Shown one piece after another: positions 54,223-62,016 of a DNA stretch of 64,000 bases (position 1 is its first letter; each line of letters begins with the position of its first letter). A program made the position numbers and the translations under genes. Below the pieces are notes generated by a model. It was given only the letters and a program-made list of their open reading frames with translations, had not been told where the DNA came from and did no database searches. The DNA lies in assembly GCF_021026295.1 (NCBI RefSeq), contig NZ_JAJNDA010000023.1:1-64000 (forward strand), in the 5' to 3' direction. This DNA comes from Actinomycetospora soli. GTDB lineage: Bacteria > Actinomycetota > Actinomycetes > Mycobacteriales > Pseudonocardiaceae.

Positions 54223-55734
54223 TCAGCGGCAGCCGCAGCCCCGCAACGCCGTCGCGAGCGCGTCGAGGCGTGGACGCGCGCCGACCGGGTCGGGCCCGTT
54301 GGACATGAAGGCGAAGACCAGCAGGCGCCCGTCGGTGTCGGGCACGACCCCGGCGAGCGCGTTCGTGCCGGTCAGGGTGCCGGTCTTGGCCCGGACCCAG
54401 CCCCGCCCCGCGGCGTTCGTGGAGCCCGCGGTGTAGCGGTCGACCAGGGTGCCGGTGCCCGCCGCGACCGGGAGGCCGTCGAGCAGGGGCCGCAGGGTCG
54501 CGGTGCGCGGGTCGGCCGTGGTCGGCGCGGCGGCGGGGGTGAGGACCGCCGCCAGCACCGAGGCGGGGATGCGGTTCTCGGTGGAGAGCCCGGAGGCGTC
54601 GGAGGTGGTGACGCCCGTCGTCGCGATGCCGTTCGCGTCGAGCACCTTCCGGATCGCCGTGGTCGCGCCCGCGAAGGACGCGGGGGCGCCCTCGCGGATC
54701 GCCACCTCGCGACCGAGGGCCTCGGCCAGCAGGTTGTCCGAGTTGGTCATCGCGGTGTGCACCAACTCGGTGAGCGGCGGCGACTCCACCCGACCGAGCA
54801 CCGGCGCCCCGGGGGCCGCCGTGCCGTCGCGCACCGTGACCCGGCCGCCGAGGCGCTCACCGAGCGCGGCGCCGGCGTCCTGGGCGGGCGTGGCGGTGCG
54901 GGCGCCGTCGAGCGCGGTCGGGTCGAGCCGGCCGCCGTCGAGCATGAGCGGGCCCATCGGCGCGAGGTTGCCGCCGGCGATGTCGACCGGGTCCCAGCCC
55001 GGCGCGAGCAGCGGGCCGGAGTAGCGCGAGGTGTCGACGTAGACCGTGCCCACGGGTTGCCCGCCGCGGGCCGCGCGGACCTGGGCCACGAGGTCGTCGA
55101 GGTGGGCGGCCCCGGGGTAGACCGACTCGCGTCCGTCGGGCAGCGAGGAGAGGGAGACGTCGCCGCCGCCGACCAGCACCACCGAGTCGGGCGTCGGACC
55201 CGCCGTCACCGTCGTGGCGAGGCGGGTCTCCGGGTCGAGCGCGAGCAGCGCGGCGGCCGCCGTCAGCAGCTTCGTCGACGACGCCGGGACCTGCGGCTCG
55301 CCGGGGTTGCGGCTCCACAGGGGGGCCTGGGGCGACGCCGGGTCGAGCACGACCCCGGTCAGGTCGCCGAGGCCCGCGGTCCGGCCGTCGAGCGCGGCGG
55401 CCACGCCCTCGGGCGTCGGCGACGGGGCCGACGGGGGCAGCGCGTCGAGCTGCGGGCGGAAGGCGACCGGGGTCGGCGGGTCGACCGACGCCGAGACCGG
55501 CAGGCCCAGGGACCGCGCGAGGCCGGGCGCGGTGAGCACGGCCGCCGTCCCGAGACCCCCGAGCAGCCCGAGGACCACCAGGACGACGAGCGCCCGCGTG
55601 AGCAGTCGCCGCGAGCGCGGCACCTCCGCGCGGTGACTGTGGGGTCGCTCGTCCGCCTGACCCTCGGAGCGGTGATCCACCTCGCTCGCCGTCAGGACTG
55701 CCTCCCCCGTCGCCGCCGGTGCGACCTGCCCCAC
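54223..55734 (-). CDS. dacB: D-alanyl-D-alanine carboxypeptidase (PBP4 family)
   Basis: 503 residues from GTG 55734; other GTG/CTG starts nearby cannot be excluded, and one at 55773 is unlikely because it lies in the TAGTGT -10 (55775-55770). One membrane helix (LVVLVVLGLLGGLGTAAVL) anchors it outside. Penicillin-binding motifs SxxK (ASSTKLLTA), SxN (TNSDNLLAE) and KTG (RAKTGTLTG) are in order. It trims peptidoglycan peptides. The C-terminus ends in an unusual Cys-Gly-Cys. Confidence 0.9.
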   Translation of the reverse strand: MGQVAPAATGEAVLTASEVDHRSEGQADERPHSHRAEVPRSRRLLTRALVVLVVLGLLGGLGTAAVLTAPGLARSLGLPVSASVDPPTPVAFRPQLDALPPSAPSPTPEGVAAALDGRTAGLGDLTGVVLDPASPQAPLWSRNPGEPQVPASSTKLLTAAAALLALDPETRLATTVTAGPTPDSVVLVGGGDVSLSSLPDGRESVYPGAAHLDDLVAQVRAARGGQPVGTVYVDTSRYSGPLLAPGWDPVDIAGGNLAPMGPLMLDGGRLDPTALDGARTATPAQDAGAALGERLGGRVTVRDGTAAPGAPVLGRVESPPLTELVHTAMTNSDNLLAEALGREVAIREGAPASFAGATTAIRKVLDANGIATTGVTTSDASGLSTENRIPASVLAAVLTPAAAPTTADPRTATLRPLLDGLPVAAGTGTLVDRYTAGSTNAAGRGWVRAKTGTLTGTNALAGVVPDTDGRLLVFAFMSNGPDPVGARPRLDALATALRGCGCR

Positions 55735-55847
55735 GCCCGTCCGTGGTCGCGGGGTGCGGCCGGTACGACACACTAGAGGCGACCGACGACGGGTTCACCG
55801 ACCCCGGTCGGGTGACGGGCCCCAGACGACCGCAGTGAGGACGCGCC

Positions 55848-56339
55848 GTGGAGTTCGACGTTCTGATCGAGATTCCCAAGGGGAACCGGAACAAGTACGA
55901 GATGGACCACGAGTCCGGGCGGATGCGTCTCGACCGGACGCTGTTCACGGCCACGCAGTACCCCGCGGACTACGGGTACGTGGAGAACACGCTCGGCCTC
56001 GACGGGGACCCGCTCGACGCCCTGGTCCTGGTCCAGGAGCCGACCTTCCCGGGCTGCCTGATCCTCGCCCGCACCATCGGCATGTTCCGCATGACCGACG
56101 AGAAGGGCGGCGACGACAAGCTGCTCTGCGTCCCGGCGGGCGACCCGCGCCAGGAGCACCTGCGCGACATCCACCACCTCTCGGAGTACGACCGCCTCGA
56201 GATCCAGCACTTCTTCGAGGTCTACAAGGACCTCGAGCCGGGCAAGAGCGTCGAGGGCGCCTCGTGGGTCGGCCGCGCCGACGCCGAGCAGGAGATCCGC
56301 GACTCCTACAAGCGGGCCGAGGAGCAGGGCGCGCACTAG
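55848..56339 (+). CDS. ppa: Inorganic pyrophosphatase (class A)
   Basis: 163 residues. [17 protein letters not shown], the Asp cluster [18 protein letters not shown], and [16 protein letters not shown] are the family I signatures; Mg-binding Asp residues are intact. Start GTG 55848 with GTGAGGA upstream. Divergent from dacB, as in M. tuberculosis. Confidence 0.96.
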   Translation: MEFDVLIEIPKGNRNKYEMDHESGRMRLDRTLFTATQYPADYGYVENTLGLDGDPLDALVLVQEPTFPGCLILARTIGMFRMTDEKGGDDKLLCVPAGDPRQEHLRDIHHLSEYDRLEIQHFFEVYKDLEPGKSVEGASWVGRADAEQEIRDSYKRAEEQGAH

Positions 56340-56344
56340 ACCCC

Positions 56345-56359
56345 TTCCCGACGGCGGGT
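56345..56359 (+). repeat. Dispersed 15-mer TTCCCGACGGCGGGT, copy 10
   Basis: Exact copy 5 bp after the ppa stop, in the 70-bp spacer before the next gene. Confidence 0.75.
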
Positions 56360-56409
56360 CCGCTCGCGCGGCGCCGTCGTCCGCGGATCGATCGAAGGAC
56401 GGTGTCGGG

Positions 56410-56817
56410 ATGCGCAGACCGTCGGTGCGCGACGCGCGGAACGTGTGGATCGCGGGGTTCTCGCTGGCAGCGGTGCTGCAGGGGGTGTTCCGACGGCCGT
56501 TCGCCCGGGGCAGCGCCTGGGGCGACAACGGCGGGTGGCAGCGCGAGATCGCGGTGTGGAACGTCGGGACTCTCGTCACCGCGGCCGGGCTGGCCGGTCT
56601 GGGTCCGGAGGCGGACCGGGCCCAGGTCCGGGGCTTCGCGGTGCTGTCGACCCTGTTCGGGCTCAACCATCTCGTCGCGGCCTGGCGCTCTCCGCGCAGC
56701 GGGAGCAACTGGTTCGGCGCCGGACTGAACGCGGTCGGGCTCGCCGTCGGGTTCGCCGCCCTCACCGGCCCACGGTCCGCTGCCCGGCCCGATGCCCGGC
56801 CCGATGGGCAGGGCTGA
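56410..56817 (+). CDS. Small membrane protein of unknown function
   Basis: 135 residues with three or four hydrophobic segments (WIAGFSLAAVLQGVF, VGTLVTAAGLAGLG, FAVLSTLFGLNHLVAAW, AGLNAVGLAVGFAALTG). The HLVAAW and N-terminal Trp-Ile pattern resemble small actinobacterial membrane proteins of unknown role. Followed 24 bp later by the MBL-fold gene, so possibly co-transcribed. Confidence 0.65.
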   Translation: MRRPSVRDARNVWIAGFSLAAVLQGVFRRPFARGSAWGDNGGWQREIAVWNVGTLVTAAGLAGLGPEADRAQVRGFAVLSTLFGLNHLVAAWRSPRSGSNWFGAGLNAVGLAVGFAALTGPRSAARPDARPDGQG

Positions 56818-56841
56818 TCGACCGGTCCGGGGAGTCGTCCC

Positions 56842-57591
56842 GTGACGGGACCGGCGGTGGAACGGCTCGGGCGCGACGTCTTCCTGGTCACGGGCACCGA
56901 CGTCAACTGGATCCTGCTGCGCGAGGTCGACGACCTGACCCTGATCGACGGCGGCTACCCCGGGGACCTGCCGGCCGTCGAGTCCTCCGTCCGGACCCTC
57001 GGACACCGCCCGCAGGACGTGGTCGCGACCCTCGTGACACACGCTCACGTCGACCATCTGGGGGCGGTCAACGCCTTCCGCGCCCGCTACGGCACCCCGG
57101 TCCACCTCCATCCGCTCGAGGTCGCGCACGCACGTCGTGAGCACCTCGAGCAGCTGGCGCCCCGACAGGTGGTCGCCAACCTCTGGCGTCCGAGGGTCCT
57201 GCCGTGGGCGCTGCGGGTCGCCCGGGCGGGGGCCGGCCGGGACGTCGCCGCGCCGCACGCGGAAGCCTTCCCCACCTCCGGCCCGCTCGACCTGCCGGGG
57301 TCACCGGTGCCGGTGTGGACGGGCGGCCACACGTCCGGCCACACCGCGTTCCACGTCCCGGGGGCGGGCGCCGTGGTCAGCGGCGACAGCCTCGTCACCG
57401 GTCACGCCCTCTCCCCGACCACCGGCCCGCAGCTGATCGCGCCCTGGTTCAACCACGGCACCGACGCCGAGATGCGGGAGGCGCTGGACGTCCTCGCGAC
57501 GCTCGACGCCGATCTCCTGCTGCCGGGACACGGACCCGCGCACCGGGGGCCGGTCCGGGCGGCCGTGGAGGCCGTGCGCGACGGTCGGTGA
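56842..57591 (+). CDS. MBL-fold metallo-hydrolase
   Basis: 249 residues. Zinc motif HxHxDH in THAHVDHLGAV, further ligands in GGHTSGHTAF, VVSGDSLVTGH and LLPGHGPAH. The order matches glyoxalase-II-like or lactonase-like hydrolases; the substrate is unknown. Start GTG 56842. Confidence 0.85.
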   Translation: MTGPAVERLGRDVFLVTGTDVNWILLREVDDLTLIDGGYPGDLPAVESSVRTLGHRPQDVVATLVTHAHVDHLGAVNAFRARYGTPVHLHPLEVAHARREHLEQLAPRQVVANLWRPRVLPWALRVARAGAGRDVAAPHAEAFPTSGPLDLPGSPVPVWTGGHTSGHTAFHVPGAGAVVSGDSLVTGHALSPTTGPQLIAPWFNHGTDAEMREALDVLATLDADLLLPGHGPAHRGPVRAAVEAVRDGR

Positions 57592-57650
57592 CGCCGGACG
57601 TCGGGCGTCGATGACCCGCCGGGTCATCGACCGGGCGACCCGACCGCGCC

Positions 57651-58115
57651 ATGATCGACCGGGTGAGCCTGTACGCCGACGACCTCGAGCCCGGCCGGTC
57701 CTTCGGCTTCGGCCACCACACGGTCTCCGAGGCCGAGATCGTGGACTACGCCCGACGGTGGGATCCGATCTTCATCCACGTCGATCCGGAGGCGGCGACC
57801 CGCGCCGGTCTCGGAGGTGTCATCGCCAGCGGTCTGCACACCCTGGCGATCTACCAGCGATTCGTGGTCGAGGCGATCTGGTCACGCGCCGCCGGGGGTG
57901 TGGGCCGCACGATGGACGTCGGCTTCCGACGGCCCGTCCGCGCCGGCGCGACGCTCACCGGGCGGGCCGTCGTCCACGGCGTGGAACCGCGCCCGGAGCG
58001 CGGCGACGCCGTCGTGACGATCCACGGTGAACTCGTCGACGACGACGCCGTGGTCCTCACCGTCGTCAACGAGTCCGTCCTGCCGCTGCGACCGACCGCG
58101 GACGACGCCTCCTGA
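57651..58115 (+). CDS. MaoC-like hot-dog dehydratase
   Basis: 154 residues. SEAEIVDYARRWDPIFIHVDPEAA and GGVIASGLHTLAIYQRF form the hydratase-2 motif with the catalytic Asp and His. Such proteins hydrate enoyl-CoA or related thioesters. ATG 57651; 59 bp after the MBL-fold gene on the same strand. Confidence 0.85.
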   Translation: MIDRVSLYADDLEPGRSFGFGHHTVSEAEIVDYARRWDPIFIHVDPEAATRAGLGGVIASGLHTLAIYQRFVVEAIWSRAAGGVGRTMDVGFRRPVRAGATLTGRAVVHGVEPRPERGDAVVTIHGELVDDDAVVLTVVNESVLPLRPTADDAS

Positions 58116-58145
58116 CCGCACGCACGACCGGCCCGGAGGGACTCC

Positions 58146-58301
58146 TCAGTGCACGCCCCGGCCGACCTCGCGCGGAGCGCCCTTCCGGTCGAGCCCGTTC
58201 TCGACCGCGCCCCACGCGAGGACCGCCGCGACCGGGGCGAGGACGCACGTCGCGGCCCGCAGGACGGGACCGACTGCTCGCAGGGCCAGACCGAGAATCA
58301 T
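58146..58301 (-). CDS. 51-residue small membrane protein
   Basis: ATG 58299-58301 with AAGGAG seven bases upstream, stop TGA at 58146-58148. The first ~30 residues are hydrophobic (MILGLALRAVGPVLRAATCV, then LAPVAAVLAWGAVENG), the rest polar and basic. The good ribosome site and coding-like third-position GC support a real gene. No homologue is recognised. It stands alone between the MaoC-like gene (convergent) and the response regulator. Confidence 0.6.
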   Translation of the reverse strand: MILGLALRAVGPVLRAATCVLAPVAAVLAWGAVENGLDRKGAPREVGRGVH

Positions 58302-58454
58302 CGGAGCACTCCTTCGGGTCGCGGGAGGAGGAAGGTACCGCTCCGCGGGCCCTCCGGCCTCTCGATGACCGGCTCCGCGGCATCGTCGAGCGCTGCGGAC
58401 CTCGGGTGACGAACGGGCCGCGGCGGCGCGGGCACTCGCATCGGCCGCCGGCGC

Positions 58455-59051
58455 TCACAGCAGCCCGTGCGCCCGCGCGTTCGTGATCACCTGGGCACGG
58501 TTGCGGGCGTCGAGCTTGCGCATCACGTTGTGGAGGTAGGTCTTCACCGTGTTCGGGGAGAGCCGCAGCTCCTGGCCGATCTCACCGTTGGTGTGGCCGG
58601 AGGCGACGAGCCGGAGCACGTCGTACTCCCGCGGGGTCAGCGGCGCGTCGGCCGTCGGCACGTCGCCGCGGAAGGTCCCGGTGCGGGCGACGTCGCGGAT
58701 GGCCGCGCCCAGCTCGCTGCCCGACGCGTCCTTGACCAGCAGGCCGACCGCGCCCGCCGACAGCGAGGGCGCCACGGCCGAGTGCTCCGGGAACGCGGTG
58801 AACAGGAGCACGCGGGTGGCCGGGGAGACCCGCCGCAGCCGCGGCACCACGTCCGCGGCGAGCGCGTCGGGCAGGCGCACGTCGAGCAGCACGACGTCGG
58901 GCCGCTCCCGCCCGCACGCCACGGTCGCCTCCGTCGCGTCGGCGGCGTGCCCGACGACCTCGATGTCGCTGTGCCGCGCGAGCTGGGAGGCCACGCCGTC
59001 CCGCACCACCGGGTGGTCGTCGACGATGAGCACCCGCACCGTGTTCAGCAC
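58455..59051 (-). CDS. LuxR/NarL-family response regulator
   Basis: 198 residues. Receiver domain with Asp-Asp in VLIVDDHPVVRDG, phospho-acceptor Asp in VVLLDVRLPDA, and Lys in LLVKDASGSE; C-terminal LuxR helix-turn-helix (LTPREYDVLRLVASGHTNGE, then LRLSPNTVKTYLHNVMRKL). GTG 59051 overlaps the histidine kinase end by 7 bp. It forms a two-component pair with that kinase; targets unknown. Confidence 0.92.
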   Translation of the reverse strand: MLNTVRVLIVDDHPVVRDGVASQLARHSDIEVVGHAADATEATVACGRERPDVVLLDVRLPDALAADVVPRLRRVSPATRVLLFTAFPEHSAVAPSLSAGAVGLLVKDASGSELGAAIRDVARTGTFRGDVPTADAPLTPREYDVLRLVASGHTNGEIGQELRLSPNTVKTYLHNVMRKLDARNRAQVITNARAHGLL

Positions 59052-60202
59052 GGCAGCTCGAGCCGCCAGGTCGTGCCGCCGTGCGGGTCGGGCAGGACGC
59101 GCAGGCTGCCGCCGAGCCGGCGGACGGCGTCCGACGTGGCCGTCAACCCGATCCCGGGTTCCACGACGGGCGGCACGCCCGCACCGTCGTCGGTCACGGC
59201 GACGACGAGCGCTCCCCCACGGCGCGCCACGCTGACCACCACCGCCGAGGCCCCGGCGTGCTTCTCGACGTTGAGCAGTGCCTCCCGCACCCCGGCCACG
59301 ACCACGTCCGTCCGCGACGGCGCGAGCGCGGGCGGATCGTCGAGCACCACCAGTTCGGCCGGGGTCCCGGTGCGGTCGCTGAACGCGGAGCAGTCCTGCT
59401 GCAGCACGACCGAGAGCTCCAGTGCCGCCGGGGACGCGCGCAGCGTCCGCAACGAGTCGCGCAGGGCGGCCGAGGCCTCGTTCGCCTGGTCGCGCAGGTG
59501 CGCCAGTCGCGCGGCGAGTTCCGGGTCCGTCCCCACCGCGTCGCGCAGCCCCGCCATCCCCGAGCCGATCGCGAAGAGCAGCGCCCCGACGCTGTCGTGC
59601 AGGTCGGCCGCGATCCGGCTGCGCTCCTCGTGCACCGCGACCTCGCGGGCCAGCCGCGCGCGCTCGGCCACGGCCACGGCGAGGGCCACCTCTCCGGCGA
59701 CCGCCTCGGCGCGCTCGGCGGCCCGCCCGCCGAAGGTCCCGGCGGACCGGGCCCCGACGGCGAGCACCCCGAGCAGCCGGTCGTCGCGCCGCACCGGGAC
59801 GGCCAGCAGGCGCTGGACGCCCTCGAGGTCGATGACGCGGTCGAAGGTGTGGGTGATCTCGGCCGAGCCGAGGTAGTCGTCCACCCACGATGGCGTCGCG
59901 GACGCGTGCACCTTGCCCGTCAGCCCGTGACCGCGGGCGACCGTGAGCCCGCGCAGCAGACCGGTGCGGTCCCCCGCGAGCTGCGCCAGGACGAGGTCCT
60001 CGGACGAGTCGACCGGCTCCGCCACCCACGCGACCTCACCCTCGGCGCGCAGCAGGTCCAACGCCGCACGGATCGCGGCCCGCCGATCGAGCAGCCCCAC
60101 CAGCTCGGCGTGCTCGGCGCTCAGCGGCGACGTCGGGTCCACCGGCCCATCGAACGCCGGTGGAGCGGCGATGTCACGGGGTGAACTGCTTGATGAGTTC
60201 AC
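59045..60202 (-). CDS. Sensor histidine kinase, GAF plus HisKA_3 (NarL-type)
   Basis: 385 residues without membrane segments, so a cytoplasmic sensor. A GAF domain (~40-185; GLTGKVHASATPSWVDDYLG) precedes the HisKA_3 dimerisation helix with phospho-His in AADLHDSVGALL, then an HATPase domain (REALLNVEKHAGA, VTDDGAGVPP, GIGLTATSDAVRRLGG). The start (GTG 60202) overlaps the end of the decayed ligase by 29 bp, so it was once in that operon and may now rely on a promoter within the remnant. Confidence 0.9.
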   Translation of the reverse strand: MNSSSSSPRDIAAPPAFDGPVDPTSPLSAEHAELVGLLDRRAAIRAALDLLRAEGEVAWVAEPVDSSEDLVLAQLAGDRTGLLRGLTVARGHGLTGKVHASATPSWVDDYLGSAEITHTFDRVIDLEGVQRLLAVPVRRDDRLLGVLAVGARSAGTFGGRAAERAEAVAGEVALAVAVAERARLAREVAVHEERSRIAADLHDSVGALLFAIGSGMAGLRDAVGTDPELAARLAHLRDQANEASAALRDSLRTLRASPAALELSVVLQQDCSAFSDRTGTPAELVVLDDPPALAPSRTDVVVAGVREALLNVEKHAGASAVVVSVARRGGALVVAVTDDGAGVPPVVEPGIGLTATSDAVRRLGGSLRVLPDPHGGTTWRLELPC

Positions 60203-61370
60203 GGCGCATGATCTTCCCGGTCGACGTGGCCGGGAGCGTCTCGACGAACCGCACGAGCCTCGGCCGCTTGTAGGCCGCGAGGTGCTCGCGGGCGTACGCG
60301 AGGAGCTGCTCCTCGGTCGGGGCGCGGCCGGCCACGGGTACGACGTAGGCGCAGGCGATCTCGCCCCGGACCTCGTCGGGAACCGGCCCGGCCGCGACCA
60401 GCGCGACGTCGGGGTGCGCGGCGAGCACGCGCTCGACCTCGGCGGGGTAGACGTTGTAGCCGCCGGTGATGATCATGTCCTTGCGGCGGTCGACCACGAA
60501 CACGTGGCCGGTCGCGTCCATCGTCGCGACGTCGCCGGTGTGCAGCCAGCCGTCGGGCTCGATCGTCTCGGCGGTCGCCCCGGGATTGCCGTGATAGCCG
60601 GACATGACGATCGGGCCGCGCACCATGAGCTCTCCCGGCTCGCCGGTCGGCGCGTCGCGGTGCACGTCGTCGAGATCGGCGATCCGCAGCTCGATCCCGG
60701 GCAGCGCCACCCCGATCGAGCCCGGCACCGGCGGCGCGTAGAGGGCGTGGGTCGTGCCCAGCCCCGCCACCTCGGTCATCCCCCACAGCTCGATCAACGG
60801 CGCGCCCGACCGCGTCTGCCAGCGCTCGATCGTCGAGAGCGGGATCGTCTGGCCGCCGACCGTGCACCGGGTCAGCGACGACAGGTCCGCCTCCGCGAGC
60901 TCCGGCGCGGCCAGCAGCATCGCGTACATCGCCGGCACGCCCTCGAACAGCGTCGCGCGGTGCTCGGCGATCAGGCGCAGCGCCTCCCCGGGCGCGAAGC
61001 GCTCCATGAGCACGACGGTGCCGCCCGCCAGCAGCGTCCCGTTGATCACGACGTTGCCGTAGACGTGCGGCGCGGGCAGTGCGGTCACGACGACGTCGTC
61101 CGAGCGCCGCCCGTGCATCGTCGCGGTCAGGGCGCAGTTCAGCAGCACCGCCCGATGGCTCTGCACCGCACCCTTGGGGTGGCCGGTGGTGCCCGAGGTG
61201 TACCCGATCGTCGACGGGGCGTCGGGGTCGACGACCACCGTCGGCGTCGGGTCCTCGCACGCGAGGAGCTCGTCGAAGGCCACCGCGCCGGCACAGTCCC
61301 CGAACGCCACCACCGTCAGCGGTTCCGGCAGGTCGCGCGTGAGCTCGAGGACCGTCGGAGCCTGCTCGGC
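60174..61370 (-). pseudogene. 5'-truncated acyl-CoA synthetase (AMP-binding)
   Basis: About 398 codons remain. ATP-binding motif TIGYTSGTTGHPKGAVQSHR, WGMTEVAGLG, GWLHTGDVATMD, RRKDMIITGGYNVYPAEVE and the C-terminal Lys in TSTGKIMRREL are intact, but the first ~110 residues of the family and any start codon are missing. Reading outward past ~61370, homology stops and a remnant of another gene begins on the opposite strand. Substrate unknown. Probably non-functional unless an internal start makes a partial protein. Confidence 0.75.
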
Positions 61371-61371
61371 G

Positions 61372-61578
61372 CTGCCCCGCCACCTCGCCGTGCTGCTGCG
61401 CGACGACGCCGCCTCCGTCCGGCGGAGGGCGGCGGCACTGGCGTGGTCCGGCGGGGTGGAGGCCGTGGAGGCCGTCGTCGCCGTGCTGCGCGAGGAACCG
61501 GCCGCGGACGCCGACCGCGCGCACGCCGAGCTCGTCGCGCACGCCCCCGAGGGGCGCGAGGCCCCCGCCCTGCGCTGA
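61372..61578 (+). pseudogene. 3' fragment of a HEAT-like repeat protein
   Basis: The frame HLAVLLRDDAASVRRRAAAL then AWSGGVEAVEAVVAVLREEP, ending at TGA 61576-61578, has helical-repeat character and gene-like codon use. It has no start: upstream bases belong to the antisense ligase remnant. Head-to-head with that remnant, it suggests one deletion removed both 5' ends. Confidence 0.5.
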
Positions 61579-61585
61579 CCGGAGG

Positions 61586-61957
61586 TCAGTCCCGGACCAG
61601 CCACGGCATGTCGTCGGGCTCGCGCCGGCCGGGCAGGTAGACGTTCAGGACGGCGGGGATCCACACCCGCCAGGGCTCCTGCAGCTGCGCGCTGAGCCGG
61701 TCGAGCACCCGCGCCGCGGCCGCGCCGGGCCGCAGGACGACCCGCACCGGCCCCACCCCGAGCTGCCGCTCCCCCGTCGCCGGCGGCGCGAGGGGGACCC
61801 GGGAGGCCCGCACGACCGCGTCCAGCTCCGGGCCGAGGTGCTCGATCGCCGCGAGCGTCACCTCGGTGGCGGTCCGTCCGGTCGCGCCGCAGTGGTCGTC
61901 GAGACGGGCCTGCAGCGCGTCCGACACCACGATCGTCCGGGGCTCCACGGGAGTCAC
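61586..61957 (-). CDS. Hypothetical protein, possible RHH-type N-terminus
   Basis: 123 residues from GTG 61957. RTIVVSDALQARLDDHCGAT then GRTATEVTLAAIEHLGPELD resembles a ribbon-helix-helix-like start; the C-terminal half is unassigned (WRVWIPAVLNVYLPGRREPD). Not recognised further. It lies after a strong terminator of the upstream MFS gene and 7 bp from the convergent HEAT-like remnant. Confidence 0.55.
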   Translation of the reverse strand: MTPVEPRTIVVSDALQARLDDHCGATGRTATEVTLAAIEHLGPELDAVVRASRVPLAPPATGERQLGVGPVRVVLRPGAAAARVLDRLSAQLQEPWRVWIPAVLNVYLPGRREPDDMPWLVRD

Positions 61958-61966
61958 CCTGACGAA

Positions 61967-62003
61967 CGGACGGCACTCCCGCAGCGCGCGGGAGTGCCGT
62001 CCG
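61967..62003 (-). terminator. Strong terminator of the MFS exporter gene
   Basis: A perfect 16-bp stem (CGGACGGCACTCCCGC with its complement) around AGCGC, 13 bp downstream of the stop. The best terminator in the window; it lies just before the next gene's start. Confidence 0.85.
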
Positions 62004-62016
62004 GTCGTGCCCGAGG

